From: Chloroflexota bacterium
GTDB taxonomy: Bacteria; Chloroflexota; Anaerolineae; Thermoflexales; Thermoflexaceae
Reading direction: 5' to 3'
Assembly (NCBI GenBank): GCA_030550075.1
Contig: JAUQQB010000119.1
Location: 1-8,004 of the forward strand
DNA: 8,004 bases
Position 1 is the first letter of the stretch. Every line of letters begins with the position of its first letter. The translations under genes were made by a program, and so were the position numbers. The notes under the pieces are model-generated. The model ran no database searches. It was given only the letters and a program-made list of their open reading frames with translations, and was not told where the DNA came from. Shown piece after piece: positions 1 through 5,267 of this stretch.

Positions 1-7
1 CCTAGTT

Positions 8-13
8 TATAAT
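8..13 (+). promoter_or_regulatory. -10 box of the tRNA promoter
   Basis: A perfect TATAAT lies 14 bases before the first base of the tRNA, the spacing expected for a sigma70 -10 element with initiation around base 20. The -35 element would fall to the left of the window, so only half of the promoter can be seen. No other promoter is visible before the following protein gene, so this one may also supply its transcript by read-through. Confidence 0.6.
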
Positions 14-26
14 TTTTCATAGGTCT

Positions 27-99
27 GGCGAGGTAGCTCAAGTGGCAGAGCAGCCGGCTCATAATCGGCGGGTTGTGGGTTCGAGTCCCACCCTCGCCA
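27..99 (+). tRNA. tRNA with CAU anticodon (elongator Met, or Ile2)
   Basis: A complete 73-base cloverleaf can be folded by eye. The acceptor stem GGCGAGG (27-33) pairs with CCTCGCC (92-98). The D stem is GCTC/GAGC (36-39/48-51). The anticodon stem is 53-57/65-69 with one G-T wobble, and its loop CTCATAA carries the CAT anticodon at 60-62. The T arm is GTGGG-TTCGAGT-CCCAC (75-91) and A99 is the discriminator. The 3' CCA is not encoded. The G1-C72 pair and the absence of three G-C pairs next to the anticodon loop argue against an initiator tRNA. The loop sequence is shared by elongator Met and lysidine-modified Ile2 tRNAs, so those two cannot be separated here. tRNA genes are frequent integration targets and this one stands at the left edge of accessory-type genes. 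Confidence 0.95.
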
Positions 100-107
100 T
101 CGACACG

Positions 108-155
108 AAAACGCCCCGGGTTGTGGTTGTGGGTTCAAAAGGCCCGGGGCGTTTT
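108..155 (+). terminator. Rho-independent terminator or attenuator after the tRNA
   Basis: A perfect 13-bp inverted repeat (108-120 with 143-155) has a very GC-rich core (CGCCCCGGG/CCCGGGGCG) and ends in TTTT. It encloses a 22-base loop. This is a classical terminator shape for the tRNA transcript. It ends only five bases before the ribosome binding site of the next gene, so it could also act as an attenuator that sets how much read-through reaches that gene. The loop repeats part of the tRNA T arm (see findings). Confidence 0.8.
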
Positions 156-173
156 GACAAAAGGAGCGAACCG

Positions 174-593
174 ATGTCTGTGGTTACCCCTCTCCTCACC
201 CTGGAAGAAGCCGCCCGGCGTCTGGGCATCAAGCCCCGGACGTTGATCCGGTATGCCAAATCGGGTAAAATTGATGTAAAACTATTTGCTCATGAGGACA
301 GGATGCTGGTGGCGCTCAACGAGCAAATCAACGAGGCTGGGCAAAGTCCCAGGCGAGAAGACTTTGCCCACCTGGATGGCTGTGGAATATCTATATCGGA
401 CGCCTCGGAGAAATATGGGGTTCGCTTCTCAACTCTACAGGGATGGGTTCAGCGAGGCTGGATCAGGATCTTGCAGAAAGGTGGACGGGGAAGGCCATAC
501 AAATTGAATGAGGCAGACGTAGCCTATTTGGTCGCTATCTTCAGCCGGATCCATGGCGAGCGCAGGGGAAAGCGCTGGAAGAAAGATCTCTAA
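174..593 (+). CDS. Double helix-turn-helix DNA-binding protein (MerR/excisionase type)
   Basis: A 139-residue basic protein. Residues about 8-35 (LTLEEAARRLGIKPRTLIRYAKSGKI) form a MerR/excisionase-like helix-turn-helix. Residues about 71-120 (ISISDASEKYGVRFSTLQGWVQRGWI, then GRGRPYKLNEADVAYL) form a second one with a wing-like GRGRPY turn. The C-terminus is strongly basic (ERRGKRWKKDL). The family is established as small DNA benders, excisionases and repressors. The exact role is inferred: it is the obvious candidate to bind the palindrome at 651-677, just after its own terminator. The start at 174 is chosen because AAAGGAG (159-165) precedes it at good spacing. The frame is open back to 42, but that part overlaps the tRNA and lacks a ribosome binding site. 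It has no promoter of its own that I can see. Its codons are less GC-rich than those of the genes to the right, hinting at a separate history. Confidence 0.85.
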   Translation: MSVVTPLLTLEEAARRLGIKPRTLIRYAKSGKIDVKLFAHEDRMLVALNEQINEAGQSPRREDFAHLDGCGISISDASEKYGVRFSTLQGWVQRGWIRILQKGGRGRPYKLNEADVAYLVAIFSRIHGERRGKRWKKDL

Positions 594-606
594 GTTGGAG
601 ACCACG

Positions 607-643
607 ACAAGGGCCTGCCTTAATGGCAGGCCCTTGTTCTTTT
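607..643 (+). terminator. Rho-independent terminator
   Basis: A perfect 13-bp stem (607-619 with 625-637, ACAAGGGCCTGCC and its complement) has a five-base loop TTAAT and is followed by TCTTTT. It closes the transcript of the helix-turn-helix gene and separates it from the next promoter. Confidence 0.93.
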
Positions 644-650
644 GCTACTA

Positions 651-677
651 AATACCGATTTGACAAAAATCGGTATT
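651..677. promoter_or_regulatory. Palindromic operator overlapping the -35 box
   Basis: Arms AATACCGATTT (651-661) and AAATCGGTATT (667-677) are perfect 11-bp complements with a five-base spacer. The centre coincides with the -35 hexamer TTGACA at 660-665, so a bound dimer would block RNA polymerase. The A/T-rich sequence stands out from its GC-rich surroundings. It lacks a following T-run, so it is better read as a protein-binding site than as a terminator. The protein encoded just upstream (174-593) is the nearest candidate ligand, by inference only. Confidence 0.8.
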
Positions 678-688
678 CTGGTTATACT
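660..688 (+). promoter_or_regulatory. Near-consensus sigma70 promoter of the main operon
   Basis: TTGACA (660-665), a 17-base spacer, and TATACT (683-688) match the housekeeping promoter at 11 of 12 positions with ideal spacing. Transcription should begin near base 694-696, giving a leader of about 107 bases before the first start codon at 802. No comparably good promoter is seen further right and the genes are nearly continuous, so this promoter probably serves the whole series to the end of the window. The superimposed operator suggests that it is normally repressed. Confidence 0.88.
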
Positions 689-703
689 GGGGATAACTAA
701 AAA

Positions 704-774
704 GGCCCCGGCGGGCTGTCGCCGGGGCCGATGGATCGCCGAGGCGGGGCAGCCATGCTTCCCCGGCGATCCAT
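704..774 (+). promoter_or_regulatory. Structured 5' leader: two strong hairpins
   Basis: Hairpin 1: GGCCCCGGCG (704-713) with CGCCGGGGCC (720-729), a perfect 10-bp stem with a six-base loop. Hairpin 2: ATGGATCGCCG (731-741) with CGGCGATCCAT (764-774), a perfect 11-bp stem; inside it GGG (747-749) can pair with CCC (761-763). Neither is followed by T residues on the + strand, so they are not + strand terminators. Hairpin 1 is preceded by AAAAA (699-703), so on the - strand it would look like a terminator against leftward transcription. The structures lie wholly inside the predicted leader and may stabilise the mRNA or control entry into the operon. I recognise no known riboswitch. Confidence 0.65.
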
Positions 775-801
775 AGAGATTCTACCAGACAGGGGGCAGC
801 A

Positions 802-1245
802 ATGGGCAAGCACATCATCGGCTACCTGACCTGGGAAGATTTCCTTAAGGAACTCGAAGCCGCGCGCCCGAGAACGGTGCGCGTGCAACCTCACCACCAC
901 ACGGTCCCCAAGAGCAATCCCCCGCTTGTCCAGTTCTGGGTAGAAGCAGCCTTCCTCACCCGAGATGAGATCCACGTCGCCAAGTTCTTCATCGGGTCTG
1001 AGTTCGATTTCAATCTCCGTCATGATCCCGGTCGCGCCGAGCATTTTCAGCGCCTGATGGGGCAGGCGGAGCGGATTCTCATCCAGGCCCTGGAGCCCCG
1101 CGCAGAAGTGCGTCGCGGGATGTTTTCGGGGACGGATCGCATCCGGATCCGCACCAGCCCGGAAGGCCTCTGGCGCTGGGAGCGGGACGGCGACAAGGCA
1201 CGTCTGGTCCCCGAAATCCCCATTCCCCAGGAGGTCCAGACATGA
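802..1245 (+). CDS. Hypothetical protein, first gene of the operon
   Basis: 147 residues, with no recognised family. It has no signal peptide or membrane helix and looks like a soluble alpha/beta protein: an N-terminal helix (TWEDFLKELEAARP), a His-rich patch (QPHHHTV, about 29-35), a strand-rich middle (VQFWVEAAFL, VAKFFIGSEFDF), a helix (AEHFQRLMGQAERILIQAL) and a basic, strand-like C-terminal part (DRIRIRTSPEGLWRWERDG). The start has AGGGGG (791-796) at proper spacing. Its stop overlaps the next start as ATGA (1242-1245), indicating translational coupling. As the first gene behind a repressible promoter it may be an early-acting accessory function, but the sequence gives no direct clue to activity. 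Confidence 0.8.
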   Translation: MGKHIIGYLTWEDFLKELEAARPRTVRVQPHHHTVPKSNPPLVQFWVEAAFLTRDEIHVAKFFIGSEFDFNLRHDPGRAEHFQRLMGQAERILIQALEPRAEVRRGMFSGTDRIRIRTSPEGLWRWERDGDKARLVPEIPIPQEVQT

Positions 1246-1742
1246 GGGCGGAGGCCCATATCCTGTGGCAATACACCGGCCTCCGGCCCCAGCATCTGGA
1301 GGCCCTCCGCGATCCGCAAGGCGCCCCTCCGACCATGCGATGGGCCCTCCGGCATGGGGGGCTCATCGATGGGGAAGGGCGCCTGACCCCGGCGGGCGAA
1401 TTCGCCCTTCGGCGGGGCCAGGCCATCATGGCCTTCCGCTTCATCCCGCCCGATCCGGCGCTGGAGGTCGAATATCGCCCCGGGATGTGGCGGCGGATCG
1501 GGCTCCCGGGCGCCGAGGCGAAGCTCCTCGTTTATGTCGCCCGGTTCCCCGAAACCTGCCTCCGGTTCCTGAGGCAGGAGTTCGGGAACCGTCCCCTGGA
1601 CGCCCTCCGGGAGCGGGGGCTGATTGAGACGCCCCCGGATTTCCCGTGGGGGGCCTGGTCCACTCCGGTCCGGCCCTCAAAGGCCGGGGTGGATCTCCTG
1701 AGATCGCTGCTGGAGGCGAGCCGTGAGCCGATACTGGATTGA
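1242..1742 (+). CDS. Probable double winged-helix protein
   Basis: 166 residues, apparently two copies of a winged-helix-like module. The first has the typical pattern 'MRWALRHGGLIDGEGRLTPAGEFALRRG' (about residues 31-58) and the second 'LDALRERGLIETPP...VRPSKAGVDLLRSLL' (about 118-157). Both show the helix, Gly-Leu-Ile, Leu/Pro-Ser/Thr-x-Ala-Gly wing pattern of MarR/ArsR-like folds. The linker contains a Pro-rich, strand-forming stretch (FRFIPPDPALEVEYRPGMWRRIGLP). The start uses AGGAGG just upstream (about 1229-1234) and overlaps the previous stop by four bases. A DNA-binding or protein-bridging role is inferred from fold resemblance alone; no specific family is recognised. Confidence 0.8.
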   Translation: MRAEAHILWQYTGLRPQHLEALRDPQGAPPTMRWALRHGGLIDGEGRLTPAGEFALRRGQAIMAFRFIPPDPALEVEYRPGMWRRIGLPGAEAKLLVYVARFPETCLRFLRQEFGNRPLDALRERGLIETPPDFPWGAWSTPVRPSKAGVDLLRSLLEASREPILD

Positions 1743-1917
1743 CCCCAAAACGGAGCGTGTCATTTCTTTGTGTGATCTGTGCGCCGCCGAGCCGGAGACG
1801 GCGCGGGCGGAGAAGGAGCGGGGGTGGATCGAGATCCGGCGAGAGGATCCGCAGGCCCGCGCGCGCATCCGCGAGGCGCGCGCGTGGTTCTGTGATGTGT
1901 GCGGGGCATATCTATAG
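1723..1917 (+). CDS. Four-cysteine mini-protein (zinc-ribbon-like)
   Basis: 64 residues starting with GTG. It has two CxxC knuckles at the ends, C17-D-L-C20 and C57-D-V-C60, separated by a charged helical stretch (PETARAEKERGWIEIRREDPQARARIREARAW). Four cysteines spaced this way suggest one bound zinc and a treble-clef or ribbon-like fold. GGAGG (1712-1716) supports the GTG start, which overlaps the previous gene by 20 bases. No ATG is available at this position. Such mini-proteins on mobile elements often act as DNA- or protein-binding adaptors, but the job here is unknown. Confidence 0.75.
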   Translation: MSRYWIDPKTERVISLCDLCAAEPETARAEKERGWIEIRREDPQARARIREARAWFCDVCGAYL

Positions 1918-1929
1918 GGAGGAGCGGAA

Positions 1930-2262
1930 ATGCGCTATGTCATCAACGCCTTCTCCGCGACCATGCTTCCTGATAGGGGGGCCATCGTCGAGTTTCGCCC
2001 CATCACCCCTGAGGAGGCCCGCCGGCTCCTGGAGGGAGAGCCGTGGGCAAGCGCGGTGGGGCATGAGGGCACGGCTCAGGCCCTCAGCGCCCTGCTGGGC
2101 CTGGAGATCCCGGCGAACCGCCAGGCGGTCGCTCTCCAGCCCGGCGACGCGGCGATCCTATCCGCCTTCCCCCCTGGGACGCGCCTCCCGGAGGGCAGGG
2201 TGCTGAGTCGTGAAGAAGTCGAAGCCCTTGGCCTCCGCCTGTGGGAGGTTCGGATCAAATAA
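1930..2262 (+). CDS. AcrIII-1/DUF1874-type cA4 ring nuclease (anti-CRISPR)
   Basis: 110 residues that match by eye the DUF1874 family (archaeal virus SIRV1 gp29, STIV B116, bacterial YddF-like proteins). Members shown to be active cleave the second messenger cyclic tetra-adenylate, switching off type III CRISPR ancillary nucleases. Family landmarks in order: N-terminal strand and turn VINAFSATML (4-13, with N6), V43-G-H45-E-G-T-A-Q, whose histidine aligns with the catalytic His of AcrIII-1, A62-N63-R64, and R85-L-P-E88-G, which aligns with the family's Arg/Glu pair. The C-terminus LWEVRIK is the usual final strand. Length is typical of the family (about 110-115). GGGAGGAG lies just before the start. 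It is the last of four packed genes and is followed by a hairpin cluster. A cellular Crn2-type role is possible, but no CRISPR gene is nearby, so the anti-CRISPR role is preferred. Confidence 0.85.
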   Translation: MRYVINAFSATMLPDRGAIVEFRPITPEEARRLLEGEPWASAVGHEGTAQALSALLGLEIPANRQAVALQPGDAAILSAFPPGTRLPEGRVLSREEVEALGLRLWEVRIK

Positions 2263-2264
2263 GC

Positions 2265-2392
2265 CCCCGGCTCCGCCGGGGCCTTCGGGATCCCGGCGGA
2301 CGCCGGCGATCCCGATCGGGGCAGGCGTCCGCCTGCCCGCTGGGCGGCGTCTCGGACGGGCCGCCTTCCGGCGGCCTTTCCCGACGCCGCCC
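2265..2392. repeat. Gene-free cluster of four GC-rich hairpins
   Basis: The 158 bases between the ring nuclease stop and the next start are almost all foldback sequence. (a) CCCCGGC/GCCGGGG, 2265-2271 with 2275-2281. (b) GGGATC plus CCGGC with GCCGG-C-GATCCC, 2287-2297 with 2302-2313, one bulged C. (c) GGGCAGGC/GCCTGCCC, 2319-2326 with 2331-2338, four-base loop. (d) GGGCGGCGTC/GACGCCGCCC, 2342-2351 with 2383-2392, enclosing a perfect inner stem GGCCGCC/GGCGGCC (2359-2365 with 2370-2376). None ends in a long T-run. They could brake or process the polycistronic mRNA between the two halves of the operon, or be a structured DNA site. No convincing promoter follows. Confidence 0.75.
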
Positions 2393-2420
2393 TGCGGAAA
2401 TATCTAAACCGAGCGCCGCG

Positions 2421-2729
2421 ATGATCCCTGTTCTTCTGGCCCTTGCTCTGGCCGCCCTTCTTCTGATCCTTCTTCTACAAGCCTGGGCCGCCGCGGCCCA
2501 GGCCACGGCGATCCTGAGCGCCCAGCTGCTGGCGTGCATGCTGGGCGCCATGATCCCGCTCGCCTTCCTGGCCGGGTTCCGCCTGGCCGGGGGCGAGATC
2601 CGGATGCCCGCCTTTCCCCGCGCCCGCTCGCGGGGACCGCTCTCCCTTCCGGATCGGAAGACGGCGCCGATCCGGAGCGGGCGCGTTCCGGAGGAGGCGA
2701 TGGAGATCATTCGGGAGTGGTGGTCATGA
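2421..2729 (+). CDS. Small two-helix membrane protein
   Basis: 102 residues, unrecognised. Two hydrophobic segments are clear: residues about 2-20 (IPVLLALALAALLLILLLQ) and about 31-53 (ILSAQLLACMLGAMIPLAFLAGF). A basic, proline-rich tail of about 45 residues follows (MPAFPRARSRGPLSLPDRKTAPIRSGR) and ends EEAMEIIREWWS. By the positive-inside rule both ends probably face the cytoplasm. The start at 2421 is the first codon after the hairpin cluster that yields a sensible protein. Its ribosome binding site is poor, so the exact start is less certain. The stop overlaps the next start as ATGA, coupling it to the lipoprotein gene. Together with the next two genes it probably forms a membrane complex. 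Confidence 0.7.
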   Translation: MIPVLLALALAALLLILLLQAWAAAAQATAILSAQLLACMLGAMIPLAFLAGFRLAGGEIRMPAFPRARSRGPLSLPDRKTAPIRSGRVPEEAMEIIREWWS

Positions 2730-3640
2730 AGCGGGTCCTCCTGCTGAGCCTGGTCCTGTTGGCGGCCTGCGGGTCGCCGGAGGCGGTGAGCGAGCCTCCG
2801 GAGATCCGGTATCTGCGGGCCCAGGGCCGCTATGAGGAGGCCCGCGCCCTGGCGGAACGCTACCGTCAGGAGGCGGAGGCGGCCCGCATCGCCATGACCG
2901 CCACCCGCGACGAGGCGGCCCGCCAGGCGCTGGCCACGCGCCAGGCCCTGGAGGCGCTGGCCACGCGCCAGGCGCTGGAGGCGATGGCCACCCGCCAGGC
3001 GATGGAAGTCCGGGCCACCGCCACGGCTCAGGCGGCGGAGGTTCAGGCGACGGAGGAGGCCCGCGCGATTCGGGCCACGGCCACGGCTCAGGCCCTGCAG
3101 GCCACCGCGACAGCCGTCGCCCGTGCCCGCGCCGCCGAGGAGCGGGCGGCGTGGTGGCGGGAGCACGTCTGGAGCCCGCTGGAGGCCCTTGCCGCCGCCA
3201 TCCTCGTCCTGGGCGGAATCGCCCTGGCGGGATGGGCGGGGGTTCGGGTTCTGGACGCGCTCGTCCTGCGGATCCGGATCATCCGCGATCCGGCGGGCTT
3301 TCCCATCCTGGTGCCGGAGCCGGACGGGAAGGGGCGGCAGGTGATCTTCCTGCCCCACCGATCTCCCGGCCCGGCCCTGACGGCGGCGCCGCCGGAATCG
3401 GCTCCGTTCCGCGTGGAGGCCCCGGCGGCGGATCCGGACGTGACCCGCCGGGCTCAGGCGGTGGAGCTGATCCGCGCGGCCATCGGGGGAGGGCCGGAGG
3501 CCGCGGCGGCGGCCCGGAGGATCGGGGCGTCATCCTCCCGGCCTCCCATCGAGGTGATCCCGCCGGACCGGATCCCGCCGGAGATCCGGGACTGGCTGCG
3601 GGACGCGCAGGCGAAGGCGCTGGCGGAGGATCGCCCATGA
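2726..3640 (+). CDS. Lipoprotein with Ala/Thr/Gln coiled-coil stalk and membrane helix
   Basis: 304 residues. The N-terminus MKRVLLLSLVLLAAC is a lipoprotein signal with lipobox L12-A-A-C15, so the mature protein should carry lipid on C15 outside the cytoplasmic membrane. Residues about 25-140 form a long charged/Ala-rich helix, probably a coiled coil. It includes three exact-period nonapeptides (ALATRQALE, ALATRQALE, AMATRQAME, 68-94) and then ATATAQA-type repeats. WWREHVW (143-149) precedes a membrane helix at about 151-173 (PLEALAAAILVLGGIALAGWAGV). The remaining 130 residues are Pro/Ala-rich with a helical end (IPPEIRDWLRDAQAKALAED) and should be cytoplasmic, where they could meet the ATPase encoded next. 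The start at 2726 is set by the signal peptide and the ATGA overlap. An outer tether plus an inner tail in one chain is unusual. Function unknown. Confidence 0.8.
   Translation: MKRVLLLSLVLLAACGSPEAVSEPPEIRYLRAQGRYEEARALAERYRQEAEAARIAMTATRDEAARQALATRQALEALATRQALEAMATRQAMEVRATATAQAAEVQATEEARAIRATATAQALQATATAVARARAAEERAAWWREHVWSPLEALAAAILVLGGIALAGWAGVRVLDALVLRIRIIRDPAGFPILVPEPDGKGRQVIFLPHRSPGPALTAAPPESAPFRVEAPAADPDVTRRAQAVELIRAAIGGGPEAAAAARRIGASSSRPPIEVIPPDRIPPEIRDWLRDAQAKALAEDRP
2927..3007 (+). repeat. Three tandem 27-bp repeats inside the lipoprotein gene
   Basis: Three adjacent 27-base units (from 2927, 2954 and 2981) encode A-[LM]-A-T-R-Q-A-[LM]-E. Units one and two are almost identical in DNA. 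The third carries mainly CTG-to-ATG changes that swap Leu for Met. Degenerate copies continue downstream as the ATATAQA motifs. The array sits in the extracytoplasmic helix and can vary in copy number by slippage, changing the stalk length without shifting the frame. Confidence 0.8.
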
Positions 3641-4818
3641 AGGCGGAGCGGGCGATGGAGCGGATCCTGGAAATCCTGGCCCGCCGGGGGCTGGAGGCCC
3701 CCGTGCGGCGGGCGGTGGTGGTGGAGGCCGGGCCGGACCAGGCCTGGCTCTTTCTGGACCTGCGCGTCGAGGAGATGAAGGATCTGCGTCCCTATCTTCA
3801 CCCCGAAACCCTTCACCACCTGCGGGCCGCGCTGGAGCTTCCTGTCTACGCCCTCAACTCCCGGGGGTTCCGCTACGCCGTCCCCCTGGGGAAGCTTCCT
3901 TCCTTGCCGGACCGGATCCCGTTCCCGGGCCTGGAGCCGGGGTGGATCCGGATCGGGCAGGGGGCGGAGGGGGAGGCCCGCCTCCCCATGGGGGAGGAGT
4001 TCGGGCACGGACTGGCGGCGGGGATCTCCGGGAGCGGGAAGAGCAACCTGCTCTCCCTGATCGCCCTCCAGTGGCTGGCCCAGGGAGGGCAGGCCATCAT
4101 CCTGGATCCCCATCGGAAGCTGCTCGCCGATGTGGAGCATGAGGGGATCCGGGCTCGGGCCGGGCTCCGGGAGGCCCCGGAGGCGATCCGGCTGGCGGAG
4201 GAGATGCTGGAGGAGCGCGTCCGGACAGGGGCCGGCGGCCCGCGGACGCTGGTGGTGGTCGACGAGGTCCCGGCCCTGGCCATGTTCCACCGCGGCCTGG
4301 CGGAGCGCCTGGCCGCTCTGGCCTGGCAGGGGCGGAAGTTCGGGATCCATCTGCTGGCCGGGGCTCAGGAGGCCACGCGGGCCGTCCTGGGCCCGCTGCG
4401 GGACACCGCGACATGGGCGGCCTGCTTCCGGGTCCGGAGCGGCCTGATGAGCCGCATGGTCGTCGGGCGGCCCGGGGCGGAGGCGATCCGGATTGGCGGG
4501 CGGGCCCTGACGGATCGGTGGGGGATGATCCAGATCTACCTGGCCGATCCCTCAATCCTGGGGATGCCCGTGGACGGAAAAGCCCGGCGCCTCCTGGAGG
4601 AGGCCGCGCGGACCGGCGGATATGTGACCTTTGGGTGGCTGCGTCAGCGGGGGCTTTCGGACGCGGAGGCCCGCGCCTTCCTGGAGCGGATGCGGGCGGC
4701 GGGCTTCCTGGAGAAGGATCCCCGCGCCCGCAACGCCCACCGCCTCACCGCCATCGCGATGGAGATGCTCCACAAACTCCCAGGCTCCACAAGCTCCACA
4801 AGCTCCCAAACACCCTGA
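3637..4818 (+). CDS. FtsK/HerA-type DNA-translocating ATPase
   Basis: 393 residues. Residues about 1-115 are an N-terminal alpha/beta part ending in the strand PGWIRIGQGAEGEARLPMG that leads into the motor, as in FtsK/SpoIIIE and related conjugative or packaging ATPases. Walker A is G129-I-S-G-S-G-K135-S136-N. Walker B is L205-VVV-D209-E210. A later segment (ALTDRWGMIQIYLAD) matches the strand after the FtsK 'arginine' region. Residues about 325-380 (GGYVTFGWLRQRGLSDAEARAFLERMRAAGFLEKD) form a winged helix comparable to the FtsK gamma domain. The tail GSTSSTSSQTP is low complexity. No membrane helix is present, so the two preceding membrane proteins may supply the anchor. The start overlaps the lipoprotein stop as ATGA. 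Mature function (transfer, segregation or packaging) cannot be told from the motor alone. Confidence 0.88.
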   Translation: MKAERAMERILEILARRGLEAPVRRAVVVEAGPDQAWLFLDLRVEEMKDLRPYLHPETLHHLRAALELPVYALNSRGFRYAVPLGKLPSLPDRIPFPGLEPGWIRIGQGAEGEARLPMGEEFGHGLAAGISGSGKSNLLSLIALQWLAQGGQAIILDPHRKLLADVEHEGIRARAGLREAPEAIRLAEEMLEERVRTGAGGPRTLVVVDEVPALAMFHRGLAERLAALAWQGRKFGIHLLAGAQEATRAVLGPLRDTATWAACFRVRSGLMSRMVVGRPGAEAIRIGGRALTDRWGMIQIYLADPSILGMPVDGKARRLLEEAARTGGYVTFGWLRQRGLSDAEARAFLERMRAAGFLEKDPRARNAHRLTAIAMEMLHKLPGSTSSTSSQTP

Positions 4819-4833
4819 AGAGGGAGGAAGGCC

Positions 4834-5259
4834 ATGTATCACAAGCTGATCATCGTCGGCCATCTGGGGACGAATCCGGAGATGCGCTTCACGCCGGAAG
4901 GGACGCCGGTGACGTCGTTCCGGATGGCCAGCCATGTCCGGTATCGGGACGCGACCGGAGAGCAGCGGGAGGAGACCATCTGGTTCCGGGTCTCGATCTT
5001 CGGGCGGCAGGCGGAGATCGTCAACGAGTATCTGAATCAGGGGCGGGCGGTGCTGGTGGAGGGCCGCCTGCGGCCGGATCCGGAGACCGGCGGCCCGCGG
5101 ATCTTCCGCCGCTCGGATGGGACGGCAGGGGCATCCTATGAGGTGCGGGCGGATCGGATCGCGTTCATCGGGCCGCGGCCCGCAGAGGCTCCGCCGGTGG
5201 TGGAGGGAGAGGAGGCAGCGGAGGAGGAGCCGGTGGCGGGGGAGATCCAGGGCGGATGA
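4834..5259 (+). CDS. ssb: Single-stranded DNA-binding protein
   Basis: 141 residues with the bacterial SSB OB-fold over about residues 1-110. Landmarks are MYHKLIIVGHLGTNPEMRFTPEGTPVTSFRMA, then EETIWFRVSIFGRQAEIVNEYLNQGRAVLVEGRLRPD and YEVRADRIAFIG. It coats single-stranded DNA during replication and repair. The C-terminal tail is short and acidic (EGEEAAEEEPVAGEIQGG) and lacks the DDDIPF-type tip by which chromosomal SSBs recruit partner proteins. This suggests an element-specific SSB that works with the initiator encoded nine bases downstream. GGGAGGAAGG (about 4821-4830) is its ribosome binding site. Confidence 0.93.
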   Translation: MYHKLIIVGHLGTNPEMRFTPEGTPVTSFRMASHVRYRDATGEQREETIWFRVSIFGRQAEIVNEYLNQGRAVLVEGRLRPDPETGGPRIFRRSDGTAGASYEVRADRIAFIGPRPAEAPPVVEGEEAAEEEPVAGEIQGG

Positions 5260-5267
5260 GGTAGGAG

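Noticed and set aside
42..173. Upstream extension of the helix-turn-helix gene to ATG 42
   Set aside because: It would run through the tRNA and its terminator and has no ribosome binding site; ATG 174 has a strong one.
2255..3358. Long - strand open frame of 367 codons opposite the membrane and lipoprotein genes
   Set aside because: The product is Arg/Gly/Pro-rich low complexity, as expected from the antisense of GC-rich codons. The opposing + strand frames have a signal peptide, membrane helices and coupled starts.
3151..3636. N-terminal extension of the ATPase inside the lipoprotein gene
   Set aside because: Gly/Pro/Arg-rich out-of-frame translation. The ATGA overlap at 3637 gives the natural start.
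4790..4815. Short tandem GCTCCACAA repeats at the end of the ATPase gene
   Set aside because: Only about two and a half 9-base units encoding a Ser/Thr tail; too short to be called a site or array.
2700..5200. Very frequent GGATCCGG/GGATC words
   Set aside because: They follow from common codon pairs (for example GAT-CCG and CGG-ATC) in this GC-rich coding style. There is no regular spacing or array.
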